64,000 bases of DNA. It comes from Diphasiastrum complanatum (lineage: Eukaryota; Streptophyta; Lycopodiopsida; Lycopodiales; Lycopodiaceae). The notes beneath the pieces were generated by a model that made no database searches, was not told where the DNA came from, and saw only the letters and a list, made by a program, of their open reading frames with translations. Positions 1-11,633 of the stretch are shown one piece after another. Made by a program: the position numbers and the translations under genes. How positions within the stretch are numbered: position 1 is the stretch's first letter; every line of letters starts with the position of its first letter. The stretch lies in the NCBI GenBank assembly GCA_029204225.1, contig CM055111.1:19721003-19785002 (forward strand), written 5' to 3'.

Positions 1-747
1 TAATATCTTTGAGCGGTTTGTTCCCAAAATGAAATAGCGCATTGTAACATGGCACTGAGGCTTCAGGCTTGTACCTATCATACGTACAAGCCATTCCATG
101 CTGATGCTGAAACCGCGTATGCTTCACAGAACAGCTTGGAGCTGACGCATTTTAGTCTGAGAACATGAACATGTCATGCTGGGAATGAAAGCAATGGTCA
201 AATGTCTTGTCACATCTGACCTCTTATGCTCTTGCATGATCTTAACCTCCATGGCTCAGAACTAATTATAATTACCACTTTCAACTTTCGATTCTAATCA
301 ACGTATTCTGTACTGCGCGATAAATAATCAATAGACTGACGGAGATCAGAACCGCAAAATCGTGAGATGGACGAGAGAGTTTATACGCAAATGGCAGGCT
401 TTTGATTCGGATGTGCCTAGGGGATAGTTGACAGCAAAGAAGCTTATACAGATCACAGATCAGGAAAGCGGATCTTAAAGCTAGTGAAAATGCAAATAGA
501 ACTTGCACACGAATCAAACAGTTTCCGCCCACGAGTGGGGCAGGGACGCGAATGGAATCTGAGTAGTCAAGCCCCCAACACACGCACAGTAGACCACCGC
601 ACCAAGCGTGGGCCTATTATTTATATCTACTTAGATTGAATTACGCATTTGGCGAACAAAAATATTAAGCACTGATCATGCGCCAATATCACAGACATGC
701 TCTTCAGTGCCCAGAAAAACATGGAGAATTCAACATTTACAGCCGTA
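1..747. other. 3' flank of the transporter gene, no gene seen
   Basis: I see no supported coding region here. On the minus strand this is the 3' flank of the transporter gene that ends at 748. Parts of it recur, diverged, at about 19,830-20,300 (for example the words around 'gctgggaatgaaagcaatgg'). This shows that the duplicated transporter tail carried its 3' flank with it. The 100-codon ORF at 281-583 (minus) has no recognisable features and I do not call it. Confidence 0.6.
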
Positions 748-3610
748 TTATGAACTTCGGCGCATTGTGGAGGTTTTAAAAATGGTGGTAAAGTCGGATA
801 GACAATCCGTGTTCTCTTGAAATATGACATCTACATCTTTGACAAGCCTCTCAGTTTGAGCAGTATAGGACGGAGATTTTAGTTGAGATATTAACATGAC
901 TCCTGGAAGATGATCAGCACTGAGGAACGTCGATGCCAGGACATTTTCCATCAAATAGCCTTCATCTGGCCTGAAAAATTTCTGTCGACGATTCAAATGG
1001 CTACTCTGATCTCTGTTCTGTCTATTAAGGCCCTGATCATTTTGGTATGGTTGAGAACTATTGGTACGCTGTTCAGAAGTCATTTTGTAAGTCCACATAG
1101 TCGCTAGCAGAATCATTGGCGCTCCCACAAGTTCAAGCTCCCTCGGAGATTTGTGTCGGAGAAGTGTAGAGAAAAATGCACCCCAGACCGGAATAGTCAT
1201 GTAAATCAAAGTGGCGACGGATGCGTTCACTCCACGCAGAGCTCGTATTTCCAACCAGCTGCAAATTCCACCACAGACGATGCCATTGTAGATTAATGGA
1301 AGCCATGGTAAATGTTGAGCCAGTGTTGTAAAGTCTAAACCCCAATCACTAGAACTGGTGCATAGGTTGCATATCTCCCAGAAAAAGCTGAGGACAGATA
1401 ATACGGCCGACTGAAGGGCATTTGAACGCTTTGCATCCAATGCTTTAGCGATTCCAAAGACTTCTGATCGAAATATTTGCAGAGCAGAAATTAATGAACT
1501 CGCGAAAACCCACGGGTTTCCACGTTGTGGAATAATGATGCCTTTCCACCCTGAACCTTCTTCCTCCAGCACACCCATACCTAACAGGGAAAATCAATGT
1601 TTGATTAGTGACTTTAACCGCTCATCTGGGATAGGTTATCGACACCTCCAGAAAGACCATGCACTGAATGCCTTTTACCATGTAGTACATCTGAGAGCTT
1701 CTACTAATTAACTGCCTGACTGACTAAATATTTGATAGCTGATATTAGATAGATTACCAGATAGTGCTATAAAGGTAGAAAGCCACTTGACTCCAGTTAC
1801 CGACCGGTCAGCGCAAAGTTTCATCAAGGGAACAAGCATCACCTGCTATCCATGCATTGTTAGCTTGAAGGAGAGAAAGACATGTAAACAAAAGTTTTGT
1901 GTCTTCGAATTTTTATATGAAATGATGGAAAGAGTTTTGTAAAAAGACAAAACCGCAAGATCATAACGATAGAGATAATCAAACAATAAACACTTCATTT
2001 TCATCACTTTCATAATATTGCATTGCCATAAGTTTGTATCTCAAGATCCATGTTCCTAACATTTCGCACTAGTATTTAGAATTACGTACGTACAATGCTA
2101 CGATATGTCTTATGTTGTACATTGCAGTGTGGTTTCAAGGCGGGGAAAAGATTCTAAATATTTTCAGGTCAATGTAATCATTGTCTTTTAGCATCATCTT
2201 TGTTGAAGCACTTACGCCGAGTGTATACAGCAACGGCGCATCGTTCAAACCATCCCCGTTTGCACCGATTGTTTGGATGATGCTATATAGGAATGACCAT
2301 GAGCCTAGCTCCACTCCTGCTCTGATAAGTGTAGGGTCCAGATCCCTCAGGGCGCTAATCAAAGCTGGAAAATGAACCAACAAAGCCGATATAGATCGTA
2401 AAAGAGAACTGAAGCTTGGAGGCATGCCAGGTGTGGCGTCATCAGCAATCTCTGTTGCAGCAATACCCGAACCGTATAGAGCTGCTAATAGGTTCAACAG
2501 CATCAGAGCGATGACTTGCTTACTCTTGGCCAGTTTCCTTATTCTTTTCAACCAGGCGAGTTTATGGAAGCCGGAGTCTACTTCCAGAACGTTTCCAAAC
2601 AATCTTTGAGATGACGCCTGCGACAACCAATATCAACTATAAAGCGTGAACAATTTTGGAAGAAAACATGAATATAATGTAGTGGAACAAACAGTTATAT
2701 TGCTAAAAGTCGGATCATCTGTTCACTAATTCAACACCTCGTAGACTTTCATTAACCTCGCATCAAATGGAAATATGCAGTAGAAATTACTACATAACGT
2801 TCTAGGTAAAGACGGATCAATCAATAGAGTTTCATTAACCTTATATAAAAACTCAATCATCATGCGAGTAAAGACATAAAATATACACGTGAAGAAATAG
2901 TACCTAACGTTTTAGCTAGAAGACGGATCAAAGGCAGATCAATCAGACTTGGGCATTCGATCAAACTGGATTGAAATTTCAAATGCATTTGTACTTACTA
3001 GCTGTGGACGGATGGCGCCGATGTAATTTGAGGGATTTACATTGTGAGGTGCTTGGTCCACTGCTGCGTATGGGCATTCGTTTTCGGGATCGGGAATTGT
3101 CTTTTTTACCAGACTTCTACTATCGTCCTCTTTCACACGGTATCTACTATCTTTCTTTTGTATTGCCTTCAAGATGTGTTTTTCTATGTCAAATCTAAGA
3201 CATACACATCTACATTGCGGTCGTTTGCAGCAATCTATCGAACCCATATAACTCCATCTGCGATCTACATCGGCTGCGAAATAGGTAAATTTCTTCGACA
3301 ATCTTGCAAGGGAATTAGATCTGTGGCAAGAGTAGTTGAGTATAGGATATTGTGCTTGGTGGAGACGAGAAGCTACAACACATTTCCTGTTTGCCACACA
3401 CGGCCTGTCATTGTACACAGAGTAACTATCAAGAACACGTGTAGAGCTAGAAGCTGATGTATAAGACGAAACGTTATTTATTCTTTTTCTTCGTACGAGA
3501 CATTGTATAGCAAGATCTCGAACTGAACACTTAAGTCGAGTGCCAGATATTGAAGTGCGTCGAAAATAATGTTTTGGAGCAAAAGTCACGGCATTTAATT
3601 GCAGAAACAT
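748..3610 (-). CDS. EamA/DMT-family transporter, four exons, probably plastid-targeted
   Basis: This is a ten-helix drug/metabolite transporter of the EamA (RhaT-like) type; the substrate is unknown. Exons on the minus strand are 3610-2999, 2617-2216, 1842-1758 and 1580-748. Donors are GTAAGTAC, GTAAGTG and GTAATC, acceptors are CAG, CAG and TAG, and all junctions keep phase (0, 0, 1), giving about 643 codons. Exon 2 carries helices 1-3 and the start of 4. Exon 3 completes helix 4 with the family's VPL motif and enters helix 5. Exon 4 starts with GVLEEEG and carries helices 6-10, including the ALQIFRSE and YMTIPVW segments typical of plant members. Exon 1 encodes a Ser/Arg/Cys-rich, roughly 200-residue leader that could be a transit peptide (inference). 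A hydrophilic tail of about 100 residues follows helix 10, and the last exon could end earlier. It is the only host gene here that looks intact. Its exon 4 and 3' flank recur as broken copies near 21.5 and 35.3 kb. Confidence 0.8.
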
Positions 3611-4535
3611 TCCCTATTTCTTAAAAGCACCCAAACTCGTTCGACGTGCAGTTATATGACAGCAGAGCCAAATTGAGTGCTTCAAACTTTTCCCGCATAA
3701 AGAATTAATCTGCTTTACAACTCTAGGAACCAGCCCTACGTGTTCTTCACTTATTATACAGTCAGTTGGATGTATTTTGGAGATCAACCTTTGATGAGCT
3801 AGTTGTTTTTTTTATCTGCCAGTGATAAAATGTCTGATATTTAGTCAATTATCAAGCGATGACTTGCTCTGTTGAAACAAGAAGTCATGCAAAATATCTA
3901 AGCTTTGTATGTACTGTATGAAAGCATTCACAATGTCCTGCGACGATCTACACTTATACAGGTTTGAAGATCGATCCACCAATAACTATACATGTATGTT
4001 TGATCTTATTATATTCTCGATCAAGCAAGAAGGCTTGTGTTGCACGTAGCACAAAAGTCCAGAGTTCAGAGTCGGCTCTGACTATGTCTCACGAGTCTCC
4101 TCGTATGCGATTCCCGAATCCCATGGGATCCGAAATATTCTTCCACAAAAAGGGCGAAAAAACTGATGGCAGGCATTGCTGCAGGGCCTAAACCCTAAAC
4201 CGTGGAGATTCGAGAATAGGAATAGCGAATGACTGCATACCAATAATAATAATATCTGACGTGACCTGTGCAACAACACCGTCCGTGAGGCAGCTGCGTG
4301 GCGTTGGTGCTTAGACAGTAGTCCTCTCACTTGGACTCATGAAAGGAAATTAGGAAACCGACTCCCTAAATATTTCTTATGTGAGAGGTCGGTCCGCGTC
4401 GGAGGCTGGAGCCCGAAGTCTTAGCGTCGTGGCCATCTTGAATTGAACACGTTTGAACGTTTGAACTTTGCAGCCAAAAAAGAGGAGTCCGAGAAGATTC
4501 GTATTGATTTAGAAATTGGAGTTATTTAGGCTTAC
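3611..4535. other. Upstream region of the transporter gene
   Basis: This is presumed promoter and 5' region for the minus-strand transporter. An 82-codon ORF on the minus strand at 4082-4330 is Arg/Ser-rich at its start, but it has no homology I recognise and no clear splice link, so I do not call it. No TATA box stands out. Confidence 0.4.
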
Positions 4536-4627
4536 TTTATCCTTTAGGTATTAAAAAAGCATTTGCCCATCATAGTGGGGTTTTATCCTTTAGGTATTAA
4601 AAAAGGATTTGCCCATCATAGTGGGGT
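4536..4627. repeat. Two-copy 46-bp tandem repeat
   Basis: Two nearly identical 46-bp units begin with 'tttatcctttaggtatt' at 4536 and 4582. They are followed by a short duplicated 'gtggggtgta' at about 4623-4640. It looks like simple local slippage with no coding content. Confidence 0.85.
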
Positions 4628-5610
4628 GTAGTGGGGTGTACTGGGTAGAGTTGTTGATTGCCACCAAAAAGGTGAAGTCTTGAATCCCGACCACTATGTA
4701 GTAACATCTAAGGAGGCTAGCTTTGTAAATGGCATTGCCAAGTTGTATATGTTGTAACTAGTTGCTTAATATGTATGCAAAAAAAAAAATTCATTTTAGC
4801 AACATAATTTCGTCATAAAATTATGATGAGTCTGTCAAGTGAAGTTGTAACTAAAGAGTGATCTTACTAAGTGTAAAATAAAAGGATCTTTCTCAAGCAT
4901 AAAATTTAAAGGATAATGATGAAATCCTTTATTCATGGCTGAAATTTTAAATTAGGTTTCCCTCCAATTTGTTTATAGGTTTTTAAAAAAAATTGCCTTC
5001 AAAATCCTGCGTCCCAAATTTTTTGCCAATAAACAAACATTTCCTCTCATGTGAGGTCATTTTCAAGTTTCATAAAGATCATATGTCAAGAAAGTAGGTG
5101 ACCACTTTCACTTTCCATAATATGGTGGCCAAAATTTTACAATTATCTTATGTTCACACAATGTGGCGAACATGAATTGCATACATAATTTTTTTGAGAA
5201 ATCAAGATTTTTACAATGCAGAAATATTGCATCTACTACATGTAAAAGACATAAACTCAACAAGAACTTGTCAAAATCACTTATGTAAGTTGATTTATTG
5301 TTCCAGTCCGTGCAACAGTCGTACAACAACAATACTCACACGTGGGACCTCATACATATAAGAAAAATAGCATTTTATACACAATAATCCATTATTATAT
5401 CATCACTAAAATGCAAAAATGGATGTAGAACCCCAAAGAGATATTCCATAAGAATGAATGAGAGAAGAATAAGAGAGATGAAATGCTCCCATGCTTGTAG
5501 CCTATTTATAATAGCCTTTTGTCCTATTTGGATGCTCTTACTCAAGCTTATCAACTTATGGAAGGTTCTAGATCTCTTCCAAACCCTAAATCTAAGCCAC
5601 AACCTAAAAT
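4628..5610. other. AT-rich spacer, no gene seen
   Basis: No supported coding region. A TATA-like word (minus-strand TATAAATA at 5510-5503) lies downstream of the truncated LTR of copia A, so part of 5100-5610 may be the remains of another promoter or LTR. The sequence departs from the A-family LTR at about 5610. Confidence 0.35.
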
Positions 5611-5972
5611 GTATCTGTCGATGTCATACCATCAGATCAGAAATCTGTACTTCTGGGTACTTGCATGATCCTGCTGGTACTCTTTGGAGCATGTAGGCAG
5701 GAGAAGGTTTTGAATCTGTCGTTGTTTTGTTTTGGTCGTTTGCCTTCTCTCGTACTGGACCGCAAAAGATTCTCATTCGTGAATTTTTCGTGTTCGCGAA
5801 CCGTTCGTCTTCGTCTGCTTTGACTTTCGTGTTCATGAACCATTCGTCTTCGTTTCCTTTGACTTTTGTGTTCGCGAAACTTTTCGTGCTTTGTGTCTCC
5901 AGATCTTCGAGTTCGCGAATGTCTTCGTCGGGTTGAGGGCTGAAAGCTAGCAAGGCTTTGTAATTAGAAACA
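5611..5972 (-). repeat. Partial 3' LTR of copia A
   Basis: On the minus strand it begins TGTTTCT right after the polypurine tract AAGAAACAAAA, as do the other LTRs of this family. It contains about three diverged copies of a roughly 45-bp unit built on 'ttcgcgaacacgaaagtc' (5760-5930). Read as protein, these units give repeated ANTKVK-like peptides. Similarity to the 5' LTR stops at about 5610. Confidence 0.75.
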
Positions 5973-7990
5973 TTTTGTTTCTTTAGGTTGATCCATATAG
6001 ACCTCTTCGTCTAGCTCGCCATGCAAGAAGACTGTCTTCTCGTGCACAATGTGGATCATGAGTACATAAGCTGCTGCATATGCAAATAACAGACGTAAGG
6101 ACGGATGTTTGACCACAGGACAGAAGGTTTCAGAATAGTCAATACCATATCTCTGAGAAAATTCCTTTGCTACCAGTCTTGCATTGTATTTCATGACATT
6201 TCCATCTGGTCCGTATTTGAGATTGAAAATCCATTTGCATTTGACAGTCTTACGCTTATATGGTAATGGTTGCAACGTCCATACCTGGTTCTTCCTCATG
6301 GACTCCATCTCTTCGTTCATGGCTTGGATCCATCTGTCCTTCTCTGGAAATTCAATCGCTTCCTCGAAAGTCTGTGGTTCGCCACCGAATCCACAGAACT
6401 CTTCTGATGTAGAAGCAGAGCTACCTGGCACGTATCTTGCTGGCGCTCTTCGTGGTCTTGTCGAGCTTCTAGGAGATCCTCCTAGGACAACAATGTCTTT
6501 GCCTTTGTTTGCTCCGCTAGGTCCGGAACCATCTTGGTTTACAGGAATTATAGAAGTAAGCTACCTCTCGAATCTTTCGTTTTCAGATTCGTCACTCGAA
6601 TGGGAAGTGACTCAAAAATCCTCATTTTTGTGTTCATCTTCTCCTCCCTCTGTCACTGGCGGCAGGTCATAGTACTGTCTTTTCAGAACTTCATAGCTGA
6701 CAGGATCGTCATCGGCCATTGTCCTGCTCTCATCAAATCTGACATCTCTCACTGTTCTCACAGTGTTCGTGTCTGGCATGTAGACTCTGTAGTATGACGA
6801 ATTGTTGTCATAACCTACTAGAAATCCCTGCTCGGCTTTCTCATCAAGCTTCTTTCAAAGCTTATTAGGAATATGTGCATAAGCTGCACAGCCAAAGATT
6901 TTGATGTGAGACAGGTTGGGCTTTCTACCCCACCATAACTCATGTGGTGTCGTGTGAGGGACACTAGGCTTGTCTGTCCTGTTCAGGATGTATGCGGCTG
7001 TAGCTACTGCTTCAGCCCACAGTACCCTTGCAGCCTTCGAGTAGGCCATCATGCATCTGATAGCTTCCATCAGGGCCCTGTTCTTTCTTTCTACAACACC
7101 ATTGTGCTACGGTGTGTAGGCTTCAGTCCTTGTATGAATGATGCCACAATCATTGTAGAAGTCAGTAAAGCGATTCGAGATGTATTCGTCACCCCGATCT
7201 AATCTGATCTACTTAACCTTTTTTCCTATATATCTCTCAGCCCAATTCACATATTCTATGAATTTATCAAGTGTTTCAGATTTATTTTGAATAAAATACA
7301 CTCTGGCGAATTTACTATAATCATCAATGAAGGTTATATAATATTTTGAACCTCCTATTGAGATCATATTGAAAGGCCCACAGATGTTAGAATGCACTAA
7401 CTCCAGAATCTTGATCGTTCTGTAGGAGTCTTTGATGAATGGAGTGCGTAACATCTTACTCTTCAAACATGCATCACAGGTGGTCGAACTAGTTGTATTT
7501 GAGATACTACCCCTGTTATTGCTCCATGATGGCTTGCTTGGTAAAGTGCCATTGAGTTCATGTGGCAGAGTCTCCTGTGCCACAGAGTGTATGGCGAGTC
7601 ATCATGAGTCTGATGCACCTGATCTGCAAGTAGGCATACCTTCAGATGATATAGATTACCTTTCCTTCTGCCTTGAGCGATCAGAGCACTGGTACTAGCG
7701 TCAACCATGTTGCATGCTTCATCAAAAAATGTCATGCGCATTTCTGCATCTGCTATTTTTGCTACGGAAAGCAAGTCTTGCTACAGTGTAGGCATGAACA
7801 GAACGTCTTCGAGTCGTTTGTCTCTGCCATTGGTGTTGATCCACAGTGAACCCATACCGTTCACTTGATATTTAGATCCATCTCCAAGAACTATGATACT
7901 TGAAGGATCTGCACTTCTAAAATCAGACATGATTCGTCTTGATGTCATGAAGTGTGAGGTGGCTCCTGAATCTAGGATCACCTCATGTGT
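5973..7990 (-). pseudogene. Copia A pol: protease, integrase, N-terminal RT
   Basis: The protease active site reads LDSGATSH at about 7975. The GAG-pre-integrase zinc region (LWHRRLCHMN) follows, then integrase and RT. In integrase the first catalytic Asp is replaced by Asn (HSNICG; element D has HSDICG). The second Asp (LDRGDEY) and the Glu (NGVVERKN) remain. RT begins near 6400 (WIQAMNEEM, KCKWIFNLKYG, RLVAKEFSQ) and runs to MDQP. It then jumps straight into the polypurine tract, reading KETKCF and a stop. The YVDD motif and RNase H are absent. Multiple stops and frame changes break the ORF. Confidence 0.85.
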
Positions 7991-8215
7991 GTCAGATGTT
8001 CACGCTGAACACACGTCTTCACAGATATAGGCGGTCAAACAATTTTTGTTCGGTCTTTCTTCGTCCATTTTTGGGCTCTCGAGCTTCTCGACATAGGATG
8101 AACTGTTGTTACTCTCCTGTTTGTTCTGCGCTGATTTGTTTCTCAGGTTCTGGCAATCCATGGCTGCATGACCCTTCTTGTGGCAGTGGACACACTCAAT
8201 TTTTGGATTGAGCCA

Positions 8216-9025
8216 TCATGTATCAACCGTGTGCCCATCTCTTCTGCATCTCACGCAAGTCTTCTTTTCTCCACCTTGCTGCTTCGACCTCCCTTTGCTC
8301 TTCCAGTTGCCTTTGCCGGTCCTCTTTGCTTGCTGATCATGATCCTGCCTCTGATTTGACTCCCTCTTAGGCATAAATTGTTTCTTGGATTTTTCCTTGT
8401 TGCCGTAGAGGGCCTGGTCAGAACCATCTTTGTGATCAAGATGTTCTCTCGCCTCGACTTCCTCTCGAATCCTGACAATCGCCTTTTCGAGGTTCATGGT
8501 AGGATCTTTCGCGAGCAGGGTCCTCATTGTCTAGAATGATCTAGATAAGACTCTCAACAGGTAAGTGAGCTGCTTCTCAGCTGACACTGCATTCTCTGCT
8601 CTAGAGTTATATAGTGATAGAAACAAATCCTTCATCTTCCTTACGAAATAAGTGAGGTCTTTCTCATCTCACTATAGATTTGTCAGCTGATCTTCCAGCA
8701 TCATGATTTGACTTCTTGATTTCGTTTGAAATTTTGTGAGTAGTGCATCTCACATCTCCTTAGCTTTGGAGAGTATAGCCAGGTCAAGTGTGAGACTATC
8801 TTTGATGGATGAAGATAGCAAGGCTAATACCTTGTCATTTTTCTCCCTCCACTCACGGAGCTCTTTGTCTGATGTCGTAGGCATCTCTTCTGTGCCATCC
8901 ACCTAGGGGAATAAACTTTCGCCCTTGAGTATCAGTGATGTTTTAACTTTCCAAGCTAGAAAGTTAGATCCTGAAGAATCAAGAATTGTACAGATCTTGT
9001 TCTGTATGCTGCTGATTGAAGCCAT
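8216..9025 (-). pseudogene. Copia A gag
   Basis: Gag-like coding sequence of the UBN2/Retrotran_gag type starts at an ATG at 9025, just inside the PBS. The C-terminal half (8527-8216) is open. It is rich in Lys/Gln and ends in a zinc-knuckle start, CVRCRRDGH. The N-terminal half is interrupted by several stops. It is very similar to gag of element D at 41,013-41,823. Confidence 0.8.
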
Positions 9026-9127
9026 TGCTTCTGAAGTTTGTTCTGTTGTTGATGGTTGTTCGTCTGAATGCTTGGTCTCCTGGATCTTGATCGCTTATTG
9101 GCTATGTCAGATTATGACAATAGAGAG

Positions 9128-9139
9128 GCTCTAATACCA
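9128..9139 (-). promoter_or_regulatory. Primer-binding site of copia A
   Basis: The minus strand reads TGGTATTAGAGC directly inside the LTR. It differs by one base from the usual initiator-Met primer-binding word TGGTATCAGAGC seen in elements D and E. Confidence 0.8.
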
Positions 9140-9140
9140 C

Positions 9141-10032
9141 TGATGGAAGAGATTTAATGAGCCGCAAACAATTCAATGCGATTCGGATGGAGTTCAGATG
9201 TGATCGCTGTCATTGCCAGCTAAATCACTCCTACAGTCCTCCATAATGTAGTCAGGCACTATTGATCTACGTTTATAAATTAATGTAGCATTCAACAAAG
9301 TTTCAACCAAGGTGCAGAATTAAATGAATGAGAGAATCAGACATATGAATAACAGCATATACATTTGCATGTGCATAATGGCTACAAGATCATCTATTTA
9401 TTTTTCTCTGATTCTTCAAGCACTGCATGCAGATCCACGCAGTGCGTTGGTGTGAGAGAAATATAGTTCTCTCACGAGTGGATGTCTCGCTTACTAGCGG
9501 ACTTGTCGATCTCTGTGGATCTTGATCACAGGAACTTGTCTCGCACGCAGGCGGACTTTTGTTTTGTATTTTTGTCTTGATTGCTTACTATCATCAGACT
9601 ACTTCATACATCTCTGTATATCTGTATATGCTCTCTCTATCAAGTATCATCTAGTAAGTATATAGTCGCTCTGTGTAACCTTTTAGATTAGAGTAATTAG
9701 ATCTACAACTAATCAGAAAATTACAAGAGTGGCGGATTAGCCACGATTTAGAGTGTATCTACTGACATCATGCCATCAGATCAGACATCTATACTTCTAG
9801 GTACTTGTGTGACCTTGCTGGTCCTTCATGGAGCGTGAGGGTAGAAAAGGTTTCGCGACATTTTTTCATGTCGCGTCGTTGGTTTCGTCTCCGTCATCTG
9901 ACTTTCTCATGCTGGATCGCAAAAGATTCTCGTTCGTGAATCTTTCATGCTTCGTGTCTCTTGACTTTTGTGTTCGCGAACATTTTCTCAGGCAGAGGGC
10001 TGAAAGCTAGCAAAGCTTTGTAAATAGAAACG
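9141..10032 (-). repeat. 5' LTR of copia A (about 890 bp)
   Basis: On the minus strand it begins (C/T)GTTTCT and ends CCATCA just before the PBS. It aligns along its length with the LTRs at 40,024-40,899 and 53,099-53,967. The outer boundary is set by the conserved word AAGAAACAAAA, which here also precedes the 5' LTR. That is not expected for a freshly inserted element, where the target site should lie there. Confidence 0.65.
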
Positions 10033-10560
10033 TTTTGTTTCTTAAGCACATTCACAAGAAATTGCTCAAACATGAGATAAAACAAGTAAAGTAAACTTGA
10101 ACAACACTTTCTTGTTGTTCCTTTGACCTTACTTGAGTCTTTAAACACCTACGAAAACATATTTAAGTTATCTTCTCCACTTGGCTTCCCTTTGATGCTC
10201 TTGACTAGCTCCGAATCGCCACCTTTCATTTTGTGTTATTGAAGCCCTTCAAGATCAACCTCTTGATCTTGCTCTTGACAATAAAAGTCCTTGATGAAGA
10301 CCTCTTTTCCAGATCCATTATTTGCTTCCATTCCATGAAAGCCACCATCCACTTGCATAGCCTCATCTACACAAGAAGATGAACCAAAGCATGTGAGTAA
10401 ATGTAAGGATTGCCTAGTGAAGATCTGACTAGATCTTGTTGCATGCAACCAAAAGGACACCTGTGGAGAAACGCCACCAAACCAACAGGAAATGTTATCA
10501 TCAGTTTACTGTTCTTCTGAGAAATCCCTAGGTTTTTATAGTCCTACCGAAGCAGTTGAA
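10033..10560 (-). other. Flanking segment shared with element D, gene-like
   Basis: On the minus strand this segment is an inverted relative of 39,540-40,023. It contains an open stretch with residues such as FGSSSCVDEAMQVDGG, with splice-like TTCTTGTGTAG and TTCGTAG words before open stretches. It is not recognisable copia coding sequence. It may be captured host sequence, or the 3' end of an older element sharing this LTR. I cannot assign a function. Confidence 0.4.
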
Positions 10561-11402
10561 AGATCATTGCAAATGTCTTGCGGAGACCAATTGCCACCTA
10601 CAATGGTTGATCAGCCAAACAAAGACCTAAGAAGCAGGTGAGGCAGCTAGAAGGACTAAAGAGGAAGATCCAAAGCTGAGGAGGAAAGGACAAAAACTTA
10701 AGTAACAGATGAGTCAGATCAATTCTGATCAAAAGAAACTCTTTGGAGCAATGACAGTTGAATCCCCTCCTTCGAAGCCCAAAGAGATCCAAAAGTAACG
10801 GATCAAAAAGATGAATACAACCATGAACCTGCAAAATAGAGCAATCTCCTCACCCAACAAGTGGTGGTCAAAGCTCGACATTCCAAGGGTCCAAGGCTGC
10901 AACTGTAGAACTATCAGTTCCTTCATCCTTTCACCAAGCCTTCATCATGTTTTCTTACCATTATCAAACCTTCCATCCAAATCTATTCCTACCACCAATT
11001 TTTTATGAGTCCATCCCCTTGAGCCTGATAATCAAAGTTTGTTCAACCTGTAGATGGAAGGTTTTCCTTGAGACTGAAACTTCAACTGAGAGAAGAACCA
11101 CGGAAACACCCAGAAGCGAATGGAGGATACAGACCTCCCAAAAGATAGAATCTGTCATGAAACCAAAGATGAAACCGTTAATGGTAGATACAAGTGACAA
11201 AACAAAGTGACACATGGAAAGCACTCGAGCATGCAAGTTGTGAAGTTGCTGAGAGCTCTCCACTTTGAGAATGTCAACCACCTATAGCAATAAGACATTC
11301 TAATACAATTGCGGCAATTTGTGAAAAATATTTTTGTGATAAAGACTAGCAACAATAAGCACTTGGTTTTATGTAAGCGAATGAGGATCTACGCTTTTCC
11401 AA
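10561..11402. other. Unassigned region with short open stretches
   Basis: Several ORFs of 65-90 codons overlap on both strands, but none shows a domain I recognise. A plus-strand stretch around 11,046-11,280 reads as a charged, Lys/Glu-rich peptide across several stops and may be a decayed coding sequence. No confident gene. Confidence 0.3.
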
Positions 11403-11633
11403 GTGACGATCGAAGATGCCAATGCAAAGCAGAGCGACATCGTCCAATATGAGTTGCAGTGGGTCCTGCAACTATTTAGAGGTGGGATGATGTTGGCTGA
11501 TTCTGACGAATCCCCAAGATACTTGGATAGAGCAGCTCAAGAGCACCTCTCACCTTAGACCGAGGAGGTCTCTGAGAAGACGAGACTAATGAAGACTGAG
11601 AGCCGAGGAATACTAGTTAGTAATGACAAGTAA
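11403..11633 (+). pseudogene. Decayed coding remnant, unrecognised
   Basis: One frame stays open for 77 codons except for a single TAG where Gln would fit (at about 11,557). It includes the segment ELQWVLQLFRGGMMLADSDE. It ends at a natural-looking TAA. It is preceded by AG and followed by AT-rich sequence with a TATTTAAG word. The family is unknown; a retroelement or a host exon are both possible. Confidence 0.35.

Larger units (their letters stand above)
5611..10032 (-). mobile_element. Ty1/copia element A, 3' truncated, degenerate
   Basis: In minus-strand order it has a 5' LTR (10032-9141), PBS (9139-9128), gag (9025-8216), protease and integrase (about 7990-6700), the first third of RT (6431-5973), then a polypurine tract and the start of a 3' LTR (5972-5611). 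RT beyond its 'MDQP' motif and all of RNase H are missing; the deletion ends exactly at the polypurine tract. The 3' LTR stops matching the 5' LTR at about 5610. Several in-frame stops and frame breaks make it inactive. The stretch 10,500-7,200 is an inverted relative of 39,540-42,640 (element D), including sequence outside the LTR. Confidence 0.85.

Noticed and set aside
8925-9134. Plus-strand ORF opposite copia A gag
   Set aside because: Antisense shadow of gag, as shown by the gag reading on the minus strand and the PBS position.
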